6,246 bases of DNA from Deltaproteobacteria bacterium (lineage in GTDB: Bacteria; Desulfobacterota; Binatia; Binatales; Binataceae), in contig JAJZAG010000224.1 in the NCBI GenBank assembly GCA_021799555.1, forward strand, positions 1 to 6,246, written 5' to 3'. Position 1 is the first letter of the stretch. Every line of letters begins with the position of its first letter. The notes below the pieces were generated by a model. It ran no database searches, was not told the origin of the DNA, and saw nothing but the letters and a program-made list of their open reading frames with translations. Below, in pieces: positions 1 to 5,070 of the stretch. The position numbers and the translations under genes are program-made.

Positions 1-952
1 CGAGCCAGCTTTGCCACACGCGTTCGACCGGATAATCGGGGACGGCTTCTTCGACGACGCATCCGATCGCTTCGAAGGCGCGCAGAGCTTCGCGGCAAAG
101 TTCGAGGACGCCGGGCTCGAAGGGCAGATAGCCGGCGAAATCGGCACCCCACGCGATTCGAGTGCCGGCGAAATCGCGCTCGAGCGGCGCCGCAAAGCGC
201 GCCGGATTGTCGCGGATCGAAAGCGGCACGCGCGAGTCGTAGCCCGCGATTATAGATAACAGCATCGCGAGGTCCGCCACCGAACGCGCCATCGGGCCGT
301 GTACCGATAGTGCCGGAAGGAAGACTTCGCGCACGTCGGAGGGCACCCGGCCAAACGCGGTGCGAAAGCCGAAGACGTTGTTGAACGCCGCCGGATTTCT
401 GAGCGATCCGGCGTGGTCGCTCCCGTCCGCGATCGGCAGCATCCGCGTTGCGAGTGCCACCGCCGCGCCGCCGCTGCTGCCGCCCGCGGTCTTCGATTGA
501 TCGTAGGCGTTGAGGGTGGTGCCGAATACGCGATTGTAGGAATGGGAGCCGAGCCCGAATTCGGGGACGTTGGTCTTGCCGATAATGATCGCGCCCGCGC
601 GCCTGATCCGCTCGACCAGAATCGAGTCGGCGGCAGGGATGAAGTCCTTTAGAATCGGCGATCCCATAGTCGTACGGATTCCGGCGGTCGCTTCGAGATC
701 CTTGACGGCATGCGGAAACCCGTGCAGCGCTCCGTGATATTCGCCGCGCGCGAGCTCCGCGTCGCGGCGTTCGGCTTCCTCGAGCAGCTCTTCGCGCGGC
801 CTGAGCGAGACGATCGCATTGACGGAGGGATTGATCGCCTCGATATGGTCGAGGTATGCGGCCATCACTTCGCGGCAGGCGATTTTCCGCGATCGGATCG
901 CGCTCGAAAGCGCGCCCGCATCCATCATTACTATTTCCGATCGCGGCTTCAT
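1..952 (-). CDS. Amidase-signature family hydrolase, C-terminus beyond the left edge
   Basis: 317 codons are visible and the frame is still open at base 2, so the C-terminal part is missing. The translation shows the amidase-signature fold (family of GatA, fatty-acid amide hydrolase and aryl-acylamidases), which hydrolyses carboxamide C-N bonds with a Ser-cisSer-Lys triad. Counting from the ATG at 952, the triad can be placed as Lys84 (PHAVKDL), Ser159 (AGGSSGGAA) and Ser183 (GSDHAGS). The 24-residue spacing between the two serines matches the family. The stretch GKTNVPEFG, near residues 125-133, is another family hallmark. An in-frame TAA at 989-991 bars a longer N-terminus. ATG 952 is chosen because it keeps the SEIVMMDAG lead-in before the first helix; ATG 928 is an alternative and has a GGA about 8 nt upstream. 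Neither start has a strong ribosome site. There is no signal peptide, so it is probably cytoplasmic. It is transcribed away from the aldehyde dehydrogenase gene. Substrate is unknown. It is not GatA on context, as no gatB or gatC is seen. Confidence 0.93.
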   Translation of the reverse strand, partial: MKPRSEIVMMDAGALSSAIRSRKIACREVMAAYLDHIEAINPSVNAIVSLRPREELLEEAERRDAELARGEYHGALHGFPHAVKDLEATAGIRTTMGSPILKDFIPAADSILVERIRRAGAIIIGKTNVPEFGLGSHSYNRVFGTTLNAYDQSKTAGGSSGGAAVALATRMLPIADGSDHAGSLRNPAAFNNVFGFRTAFGRVPSDVREVFLPALSVHGPMARSVADLAMLLSIIAGYDSRVPLSIRDNPARFAAPLERDFAGTRIAWGADFAGYLPFEPGVLELCREALRAFEAIGCVVEEAVPDYPVERVWQSWL

Positions 953-1030
953 CAAGCGGTTCCGCTTTGGCGGCGCGGCTGGCCGCAATTATGCGCCGGC
1001 GCTCCGGCTAAGCGCTACTTGCGCTATGGG

Positions 1031-1074
1031 CGCGCGCCATTGTAGTTGACGGAGAGACGCCGCATTGGCGCGCG
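1031..1074. repeat. Inverted repeat in the amidase/ALDH divergent intergenic region
   Basis: The arms CGCGCGCCA (1031-1039) and TGGCGCGCG (1066-1074) are perfect 9-bp reverse complements with a 26-nt spacer. They lie in the 151-bp gap between two divergently transcribed genes, where an operator for a shared regulator could sit. The arms are pure GC apart from one base, so chance is a serious alternative in this composition. Two TTGACG hexamers (1046-1051 and 1075-1080) are nearby, but neither has a convincing -10 at proper spacing, so I call no promoter. Confidence 0.25.
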
Positions 1075-1091
1075 TTGACGATCGCTATCAC

Positions 1092-1098
1092 GAGGTGA
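1092..1098 (+). promoter_or_regulatory. Ribosome binding site that fixes the ALDH start
   Basis: GAGGTGA lies just upstream of the ATG at 1104, with good spacing. It favours that ATG over the in-frame TTG at 1065, which would add 13 residues with no counterpart in the family. Confidence 0.7.
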
Positions 1099-1103
1099 AA
1101 CTG

Positions 1104-2510
1104 ATGTCCGATTACACGATGACAATCGACGGCAAGTCGGTTAAGGGATCGAAGTCCGTCGGCGTGATTAATCCCGCCACCGGAAAAGTCTTCGCCCAGG
1201 TTCCCGATTGCACCAAAAGCGAGCTTGACCAAGCGATGGAGGCCGCGCAGCGCGCCTACCGCACCTGGAGCAAGGACATAAACGCGCGGCGCAAGCTGCT
1301 CGGCGAGGTTGCCGCCGCGCTGCAATCGCCGCCCGAGGGACTTGCGCGCACCCTCACGCAAGAGCAGGGCAAGCCGCTCGCCAAGGCTCAGCAGGAAATC
1401 ATGGGCAGCTCGATTTGGGCGTCATACACGGCCAGCCTCGAGATTCCGAATGAGGTGATCCAGGACAACGCGGCCGGCAAAGTCGAGATTCGGCGCAAGC
1501 CGCTTGGCGTGGTCGCGGCGATTACGCCGTGGAACTATCCGCTGATGCTGGCGATGTGGAAGATCGCGCCGGCTCTCCTTGCCGGAAATACTATCGTGCT
1601 CAAGCCCTCGCCCTACACGCCGATCACCTCGCTGATGCTTGGCGAGATTCTGCGCGAGGTGCTGCCGCCCGGCGTGCTCAACGTCGTTTCCGGCGGAGAC
1701 GAGGTCGGCGGTTGGATGACGAGCCATCCGGTGCCCCGCAAGATATCCTTCACCGGATCGGTTGCGACCGGCAAGAAAGTGGCCGCGGCAGCCGCGCCTG
1801 ACTTGAAGCGGATCACGCTTGAACTGGGCGGCAACGACGCGGCGATCGTGCTCGCGGACGTGAATCCGGCGGAAGTGGCGCCCAAGATTTTCTGGGGCGC
1901 GTTCGAAAACAGCGGACAGATCTGCAGCGCGATCAAACGAGTGTATGTGCCGGAGGCGATGTACTCCTCGATGCTCGAGAAGCTTGGCGAGCTGGCGAAG
2001 AACGTCAAGGTCGGCAACGGCCTCGATGCCGCCACGGAACTTGGGCCGATCAATAACAAGATGCAATTCGAACGCGTGACCGAATTGGTCGAAGACGCGA
2101 AAAAGCACGGCGCGAAAATCGTCACCGGCGGTTCGCGCCAGGGCACGGAGGGTTACTTCTTCCAGCCGACCATCGTCGGAGGAATTTCAGACGGTGTGCG
2201 CCTGGTCGACGAAGAGCAGTTCGGACCCGCGCTTCCGATCATACCTTACAAGGACGTGGATGACGCCGTGCGCCGCGCGAACTCGACGACATACGGACTA
2301 AGCGGGTCCGTGTGGGGCAAAGATCCGGACCGCGCGGCCGAAGTCGCCGGCCAGCTCGAATGCGGATCGGCATGGGTCAACCAGCATCTGGCGATCGCGC
2401 CCAATCTGCCGTTCGGTGGAGCGAAGTGGTCGGGGATCGGCGTCGAGAACGGGACCTGGGGACTTCTCGGTTTCACCGAGATTCAGGTGGTGAACGTTGC
2501 GCGGAATTGA
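1104..2510 (+). CDS. NAD(P)-dependent aldehyde dehydrogenase
   Basis: 468 residues, close to the usual 470-500 of the aldehyde dehydrogenase superfamily, which oxidises aldehydes to carboxylates with NAD(P)+. Visible landmarks in order: Asn144 in TPWNYP (oxyanion site); Lys167 in VLKPSP (cofactor ribose); FTGS at 216-219 (Rossmann loop); general base Glu240 in LELGGND; nucleophile Cys274 in NSGQICSA; Glu371 and Phe373 in EEQFGP (nicotinamide ribose contact). All expected catalytic positions are present, so it should be active. The NSGQIC-x-AIKR-x-YV pattern around the cysteine recalls, from memory, a broad-specificity bacterial group related to Streptomyces AldA. The substrate cannot be read from sequence. 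There is no signal peptide, so it is cytoplasmic. It appears monocistronic: the upstream gene is divergent, and a terminator hairpin follows the stop before a converging gene. Succinate-semialdehyde or betaine aldehyde dehydrogenase remain possible. Confidence 0.97.
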   Translation: MSDYTMTIDGKSVKGSKSVGVINPATGKVFAQVPDCTKSELDQAMEAAQRAYRTWSKDINARRKLLGEVAAALQSPPEGLARTLTQEQGKPLAKAQQEIMGSSIWASYTASLEIPNEVIQDNAAGKVEIRRKPLGVVAAITPWNYPLMLAMWKIAPALLAGNTIVLKPSPYTPITSLMLGEILREVLPPGVLNVVSGGDEVGGWMTSHPVPRKISFTGSVATGKKVAAAAAPDLKRITLELGGNDAAIVLADVNPAEVAPKIFWGAFENSGQICSAIKRVYVPEAMYSSMLEKLGELAKNVKVGNGLDAATELGPINNKMQFERVTELVEDAKKHGAKIVTGGSRQGTEGYFFQPTIVGGISDGVRLVDEEQFGPALPIIPYKDVDDAVRRANSTTYGLSGSVWGKDPDRAAEVAGQLECGSAWVNQHLAIAPNLPFGGAKWSGIGVENGTWGLLGFTEIQVVNVARN

Positions 2511-2540
2511 TCGGCGGCGTTAAAAGACTCCGTGGGACAC

Positions 2541-2576
2541 AAAAAAACGGGCGCGATCCGATGGATCGCGCCCGTT
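2541..2576 (-). terminator. Strong intrinsic terminator between converging genes
   Basis: A perfect 14-bp stem (2546-2559 with 2563-2576, AACGGGCGCGATCC and its reverse complement) closes a 3-nt GAT loop. The A-run at 2541-2547 becomes a T7 tract directly after the hairpin when read on the minus strand, the classic Rho-independent pattern for the cupredoxin-cytochrome unit. On the plus strand the hairpin is followed only by TTATGCTTTT, so it may also stop aldehyde dehydrogenase transcription, less efficiently. It lies 30 nt past that gene's stop and about 48 nt past the cupredoxin stop. Confidence 0.92.
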
Positions 2577-2623
2577 ATGCTTTTCAGAGAGTCTCTTCTA
2601 CGACCGGCGGCATCGTGGCGGGG

Positions 2624-3526
2624 TTATTTCGCCGTCGCGCGAAAGATTCCCGTGGCGCCCTTGTACGCATGCGCCCCTGATTGGTCGCCGAAACCGTAGT
2701 CTCCCGCCTGGGTTACCTTGAACTCGAAAACGGCTCCTTCTCCCGGGCCAGTCATCATGCTGGGCATGTTGTGAAACGCCTGAGCCGGATTTCCGTTTCG
2801 GTACACGGTGCTGAAGATTACGCCATTGACGTGAAAATCCGAGAAGGTGTTGGGACCGGCGTTGATGAAGAAGATTCGGACCAGTTCACCTACTTTGATT
2901 TGAATCGGATTTTCGAGATCGTAGTTGTTCACTTTGCCGTTGAAGACTACAAAGTCAGGCGCCGCGTCGAGCATCTTTTCGCTATCGCCGGCTATGAATC
3001 CCTGCGGGTTGGGACTGCCGTAAAACTCGCTCTGCACCATCGTGATCTCGTGGGCGTTGCCATTGGGCCATCCGCCCTTTGGATCGACGATCATCATCCC
3101 ATACATGCCGTCGGCGATATGGGCAAGTACAGGAATCGCGCTGCAGTGGTAGACGAAGACGCCCGGCACTTCGGGTTCGAAAGAGTAGCTCAACTGCGGC
3201 ACGCCAAGCTGACCGGTGAAATGCTGCGGCGCTATCTGGGCGGCGTAGACCTCAAGTCCATGCGCGCTGGCGGTATGATTTACAAGTTGTATGTTAACTT
3301 TGTCGCCGACCGTTGCGCGCATCAGCGGTCCCGGCACAGTCCCGGAATAGGTCCATGCCGCGTAGGTCATGCCGCTGCCGATATTGATGCGCTTGGCCTC
3401 GGCGGAAACCGGGAAAGTCCGAGTTTCGGCCATCGCAGGCGCGGGACGAGTTAAAGTAGCAAGCGCAACAAGTAAACCTCCCGCCACGAGAGCGGTCGAT
3501 TTGCCAGTCAAAATTTTCGCCACCAT
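2624..3526 (-). CDS. Secreted two-domain cupredoxin, NirK-fold, type 1 copper site only
   Basis: 300-residue precursor. The start at 3526 gives a clean signal peptide: Lys4 and Lys9, a hydrophobic core at about 11-25, and APAMA before cleavage after Ala33. GGAG lies 10 nt upstream. An in-frame start at 3649 would overlap the cytochrome gene and bury the signal, so it was rejected. Two cupredoxin domains follow (about 40-150 and 160-298). Type 1 copper ligands are His89, Cys128 (VYHC), His136 and Met141. Cys128 is the only cysteine. Against copper nitrite reductase, the type 2 site is broken. In the H-x4-H motif (His95/His100 in NirK) the second His is Tyr94; only His127 remains; the C-terminal His306 position is Asp281 or Gln282, depending on alignment. 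The HxH pairs of laccases are absent. The family is usually labelled multicopper oxidase domain protein. I infer periplasmic electron transfer, not nitrite reduction. It is encoded 70 nt downstream of a cytochrome c gene, probably co-transcribed. Confidence 0.9.
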   Translation of the reverse strand: MVAKILTGKSTALVAGGLLVALATLTRPAPAMAETRTFPVSAEAKRINIGSGMTYAAWTYSGTVPGPLMRATVGDKVNIQLVNHTASAHGLEVYAAQIAPQHFTGQLGVPQLSYSFEPEVPGVFVYHCSAIPVLAHIADGMYGMMIVDPKGGWPNGNAHEITMVQSEFYGSPNPQGFIAGDSEKMLDAAPDFVVFNGKVNNYDLENPIQIKVGELVRIFFINAGPNTFSDFHVNGVIFSTVYRNGNPAQAFHNMPSMMTGPGEGAVFEFKVTQAGDYGFGDQSGAHAYKGATGIFRATAK

Positions 3527-3596
3527 CGTTTTGCCACTCCCGGCCTGTGCGGCTGATGTTGTATGGGCGGTATTAGCTGTGCTCAATTGACTAATC

Positions 3597-3953
3597 TCAT
3601 TTTTTGCAGAAACCCCTGATATACGCCATGATCGCGTGAATCTGGTCATCGGTCAGCCCCGATGCCCACGGCGGCATGGTATCGGGCAATCCTACCGAAG
3701 CGCCACCGCCCTTGATTGCCTTGAACATGGTGTCGTCGGAGATCTTTTTCATCTCGGCGCAGTTGGCGAAGTCTTGCGGACGGTTCGCCAGAGTGGCCGC
3801 GTTCGGTCCGTCTCCGTGGCCCGTGAACCCGTGGCATCCGGCGCAGAAAATTTTGAATTGGAGCGCGGCTTCGCCTGTGTCCGCGGCGATCGCGCAGGTC
3901 GCTAATCCGCTCGCTAAAAAAATTGCGGCGATCACGGCAATTAACTTGGTCAC
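3597..3953 (-). CDS. Periplasmic class I monohaem cytochrome c
   Basis: 118-residue precursor starting with GTG at 3953, preceded by GGAG at good spacing. Residues 1-23 form a Sec signal peptide (Lys3, hydrophobic 4-18, AIA before cleavage near residue 23). The haem c attachment motif is CAGCH at 37-41, and Met93 in DTMPPW is the likely sixth iron ligand. The C-terminal helix (LTDDQIHAIMAYI, 100-112) is typical of small c-type cytochromes related to the cbb3-type cytochrome domain. It should shuttle single electrons in the periplasm. It is the first gene of a probable two-gene unit with the type 1 copper protein, a natural redox partner. Two extra cysteines, Cys65 and Cys116, could form a disulfide tying the C-terminus to the middle of the protein. 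Cys20 lies in the signal region as LATC, but Thr at -1 argues against a lipoprotein. The gene ends AAAAAATGA. Confidence 0.93.
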   Translation of the reverse strand: MTKLIAVIAAIFLASGLATCAIAADTGEAALQFKIFCAGCHGFTGHGDGPNAATLANRPQDFANCAEMKKISDDTMFKAIKGGGASVGLPDTMPPWASGLTDDQIHAIMAYIRGFCKK

Positions 3954-3958
3954 TATAA

Positions 3959-3963
3959 TCTCC
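3959..3963 (-). promoter_or_regulatory. Ribosome binding site supporting the cytochrome GTG start
   Basis: On the minus strand, CTGGAGATTATA precedes the GTG codon, placing GGAG about 6-7 nt before it. This supports initiation at GTG 3953, which also gives the complete signal peptide. Confidence 0.65.
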
Positions 3964-4023
3964 AGGCCCTCGTCGTTTCGTAGGCTTGCTGCTTGGGGTT
4001 GATGCGCGCGGTTGGGCGTGTTT

Positions 4024-4079
4024 GCCGAGAATCGGGCATCAGCTCTGGCCGTAACCTGCGAATTTCCGCAATTCTCGGC
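4024..4079. repeat. Inverted repeat upstream of the cytochrome gene
   Basis: The perfect 9-bp arms GCCGAGAAT (4024-4032) and ATTCTCGGC (4071-4079) enclose 38 nt, with a smaller TGCG/CGCA pair inside at 4057-4060 and 4067-4070. They sit 71-126 nt upstream of the cytochrome GTG. That is suitable for a folded 5' leader or a bipartite operator. Chance cannot be excluded. Confidence 0.3.
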
Positions 4080-4143
4080 GTTGCTATTGAATCGCTAGCT
4101 GCCGGTTTGGGCTTTCCGGCGAAGTTATCGAAGTCTTCGGGTT

Positions 4144-4152
4144 CCCCCCCCC
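4144..4152. repeat. Nine-base C homopolymer
   Basis: An uninterrupted run of nine C lies about 190 nt upstream of the cytochrome start, outside any credible gene. Such tracts are prone to slippage in replication and to length errors in sequencing. Confidence 0.9.
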
Positions 4153-4401
4153 GTTCAGTTTCTCGTCATTGCAAACGCGAGCGTCATAACCATCGAAACA
4201 CAATTGTGAATCGTGCCGCTCAGACGATTAACTGCTATCATCGAGCGCCAAATCGCGCAATCGGCGAGCACCCCTAATTGCCCTCGGTTCTTATTGTCCT
4301 CGGTACCGTGCGAATTACTGGAATCGGACGCGGACTCCAGCGCCGTGGCGCCGCGGAAACGCCAGGGTCGACGCAGCGCGCGCCGCGCCGCGGCGAACCG
4401 T

Positions 4402-4417
4402 GGCGAGAAATCTCGCC
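4402..4417. repeat. Short near-palindrome
   Basis: GGCGAGA and TCTCGCC (7-bp arms) flank a central AA. It could be an operator or a small hairpin, but short GC-rich palindromes are expected by chance. Confidence 0.25.
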
Positions 4418-4457
4418 GCTTCGATATCGCAACCGGCTGCGCAGAGACCTCCAAAGG

Positions 4458-4486
4458 GCGCACCGATCAGAGAAAATACGGTGCGC
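4458..4486. repeat. Hairpin-forming inverted repeat
   Basis: Perfect 8-bp arms, GCGCACCG (4458-4465) and CGGTGCGC (4479-4486), enclose a 13-nt A-rich loop. No T-tract follows on either strand, so it is not a standard intrinsic terminator. A second, weaker hairpin (CGCGCA/TGCGCG, 4518-4523 and 4532-4537) lies 32 nt downstream, past an AT-rich segment with GTATT/AATAC arms (4491-4495 and 4502-4506). Confidence 0.35.
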
Positions 4487-4571
4487 GCGAGTATTTCAAT
4501 TAATACTTTAACTTAGGCGCGCAACTCGCTGTGCGCGTGGGAGCGTATCGATCATGGCCACATTAGTTCAT

Positions 4572-4588
4572 GGCTGAACAGTTCAGCC
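4572..4588. repeat. 17-bp palindrome, operator-like
   Basis: GGCTGAAC and GTTCAGCC are perfect 8-bp arms around a single A. A further GTTCA at 4566-4570 also pairs with the inner TGAAC, so the half-site occurs three times in 20 bp. The compact, odd-centred symmetry is typical of a site for a dimeric repressor. No regulator gene is in the window and no confident promoter adjoins it, though a TAAAAT at 4611-4616 is nearby. Confidence 0.4.
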
Positions 4589-4956
4589 TTATGCGGCCCC
4601 GAATTATGTGTAAAATTAAGGGTATGAAGACGGCGTCAAACCGATCCCGGGAACTTGACCATGACGCCTTCGTAACCCTTTTCCTGGCCGCCGAAGGGAC
4701 GCAATACGGTGGCATCGGGGCGAGCTCCGGAATTGCGCTGGCGCCGCCGATTTGGCGCAAGCTTGAAGCCGGCGGCCGCGAGAGATTCGCCAGGCGCGGT
4801 CCGCGCAACGCCTCGAAGACTCGCACGCAAGAGGCGCTTTGCGGAATATTACGGAGGGAAAAATATCAAGCGCGGAAATTACCTGACGAAGCCGGCTGCG
4901 AAGCGAAGATCCTCATGGCCCGCAAGGAGAAATTCTCGCAGGCCGGCGCCCGGATC

Positions 4957-5012
4957 GCTGAAACGAACCCATCGGTTCCGTCGGCCGGCACGCGTGCGCG
5001 CGCGGTTTCAGC
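4957..5012. repeat. Inverted repeat upstream of the aldo/keto reductase
   Basis: GCTGAAAC (4957-4964) and GTTTCAGC (5005-5012) are perfect 8-bp arms 40 nt apart. A smaller hairpin, GAACC-CATC-GGTTC, lies within them at 4965-4979. The nonamer CCGTCGGCC is also repeated directly at 4978-4986 and 5012-5020. The right arm overlaps where the -35 of the proposed promoter would fall, so a repressor or activator site is plausible. Confidence 0.35.
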
Positions 5013-5025
5013 CGTCGGCCTCATT

Positions 5026-5034
5026 TGCGATAAT
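5026..5034 (+). promoter_or_regulatory. Candidate extended -10 promoter for the aldo/keto reductase
   Basis: TGCGATAAT matches the extended -10 pattern TGn plus a TATAAT-like hexamer (GATAAT, 5029-5034). The -35 region about 17 bp upstream (TTTCAG, near 5006-5011) is poor, as is common for extended -10 promoters. Transcription would begin near 5041, leaving about a 30-nt leader before the GTG at 5071. Confidence 0.4.
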
Positions 5035-5059
5035 CAAGCTTACGGCCGGGTGACGCCGC

Positions 5060-5067
5060 GGAGGTGA
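5060..5067 (+). promoter_or_regulatory. Strong ribosome binding site for the aldo/keto reductase
   Basis: GGAGGTGA is a near-complete anti-16S match. The GGAGG core ends 6 nt before GTG 5071, fixing that GTG as the start. Confidence 0.85.
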
Positions 5068-5070
5068 ACC

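Larger units (their letters stand above)
3964..4623. other. Gene-poor stretch upstream of the cytochrome unit
   Basis: I see no gene I can defend here. Open frames on both strands (for example 4213-4503 plus and 4155-4463 minus) give arginine- and serine-rich translations without recognisable domains, and none has a convincing start. The stretch is less GC-rich than the genes in places, notably the AT-rich run around 4491-4515. It carries a C9 tract and several short inverted repeats, listed separately. It must hold the cytochrome-cupredoxin promoter, but I found no -35/-10 pair at proper spacing on the minus strand. Confidence 0.6.
4624..5059. other. Unassigned stretch with ambiguous open frames on both strands
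   Basis: On the plus strand a frame is open from ATG 4570 (or ATG 4624) to a TGA at 5065-5067. Its translation is rich in Arg and Ala, has no recognisable domain, and runs into the next gene's ribosome site. On the minus strand a short frame ends at 4636. Its last 30 or so residues (including DATVLRPFGGQEKGYEG) look more like a real protein tail, but a TAA at 4849-4851 closes it and there is no good start. A degraded gene remnant on the minus strand is possible. A real small plus-strand gene is also possible but less likely. I assign no function. Confidence 0.3.

Noticed and set aside
1065..1103. TTG start for the aldehyde dehydrogenase at 1065
   Set aside because: The extra 13 residues lack family support, and ATG 1104 has a better ribosome site.
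1422..2108. Minus-strand open frame of 228 codons inside the aldehyde dehydrogenase
   Set aside because: Antisense shadow of a clearly functional gene, with a His/Arg-rich composition and no domain.
2681..3454. Plus-strand open frame of 257 codons opposite the cupredoxin
   Set aside because: It has no recognisable domain. The opposite strand has a signal peptide and intact copper ligands.
2624..3526. Calling the cupredoxin a nitrite reductase (nirK) or small laccase
   Set aside because: Type 2 copper ligands of NirK are missing, and the HxH motifs of laccases are absent.
3527..3649. N-terminal extension of the cupredoxin to 3649
   Set aside because: It would overlap the cytochrome gene by 53 nt and place the signal peptide internally. 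The start at 3526 gives a normal exported precursor.
4624..5067. Plus-strand open frame as a real hypothetical gene
   Set aside because: No domain, no ribosome site at proper spacing before ATG 4624, Arg/Ala-rich, and it runs through the next gene's control region. Kept only as an unassigned stretch.
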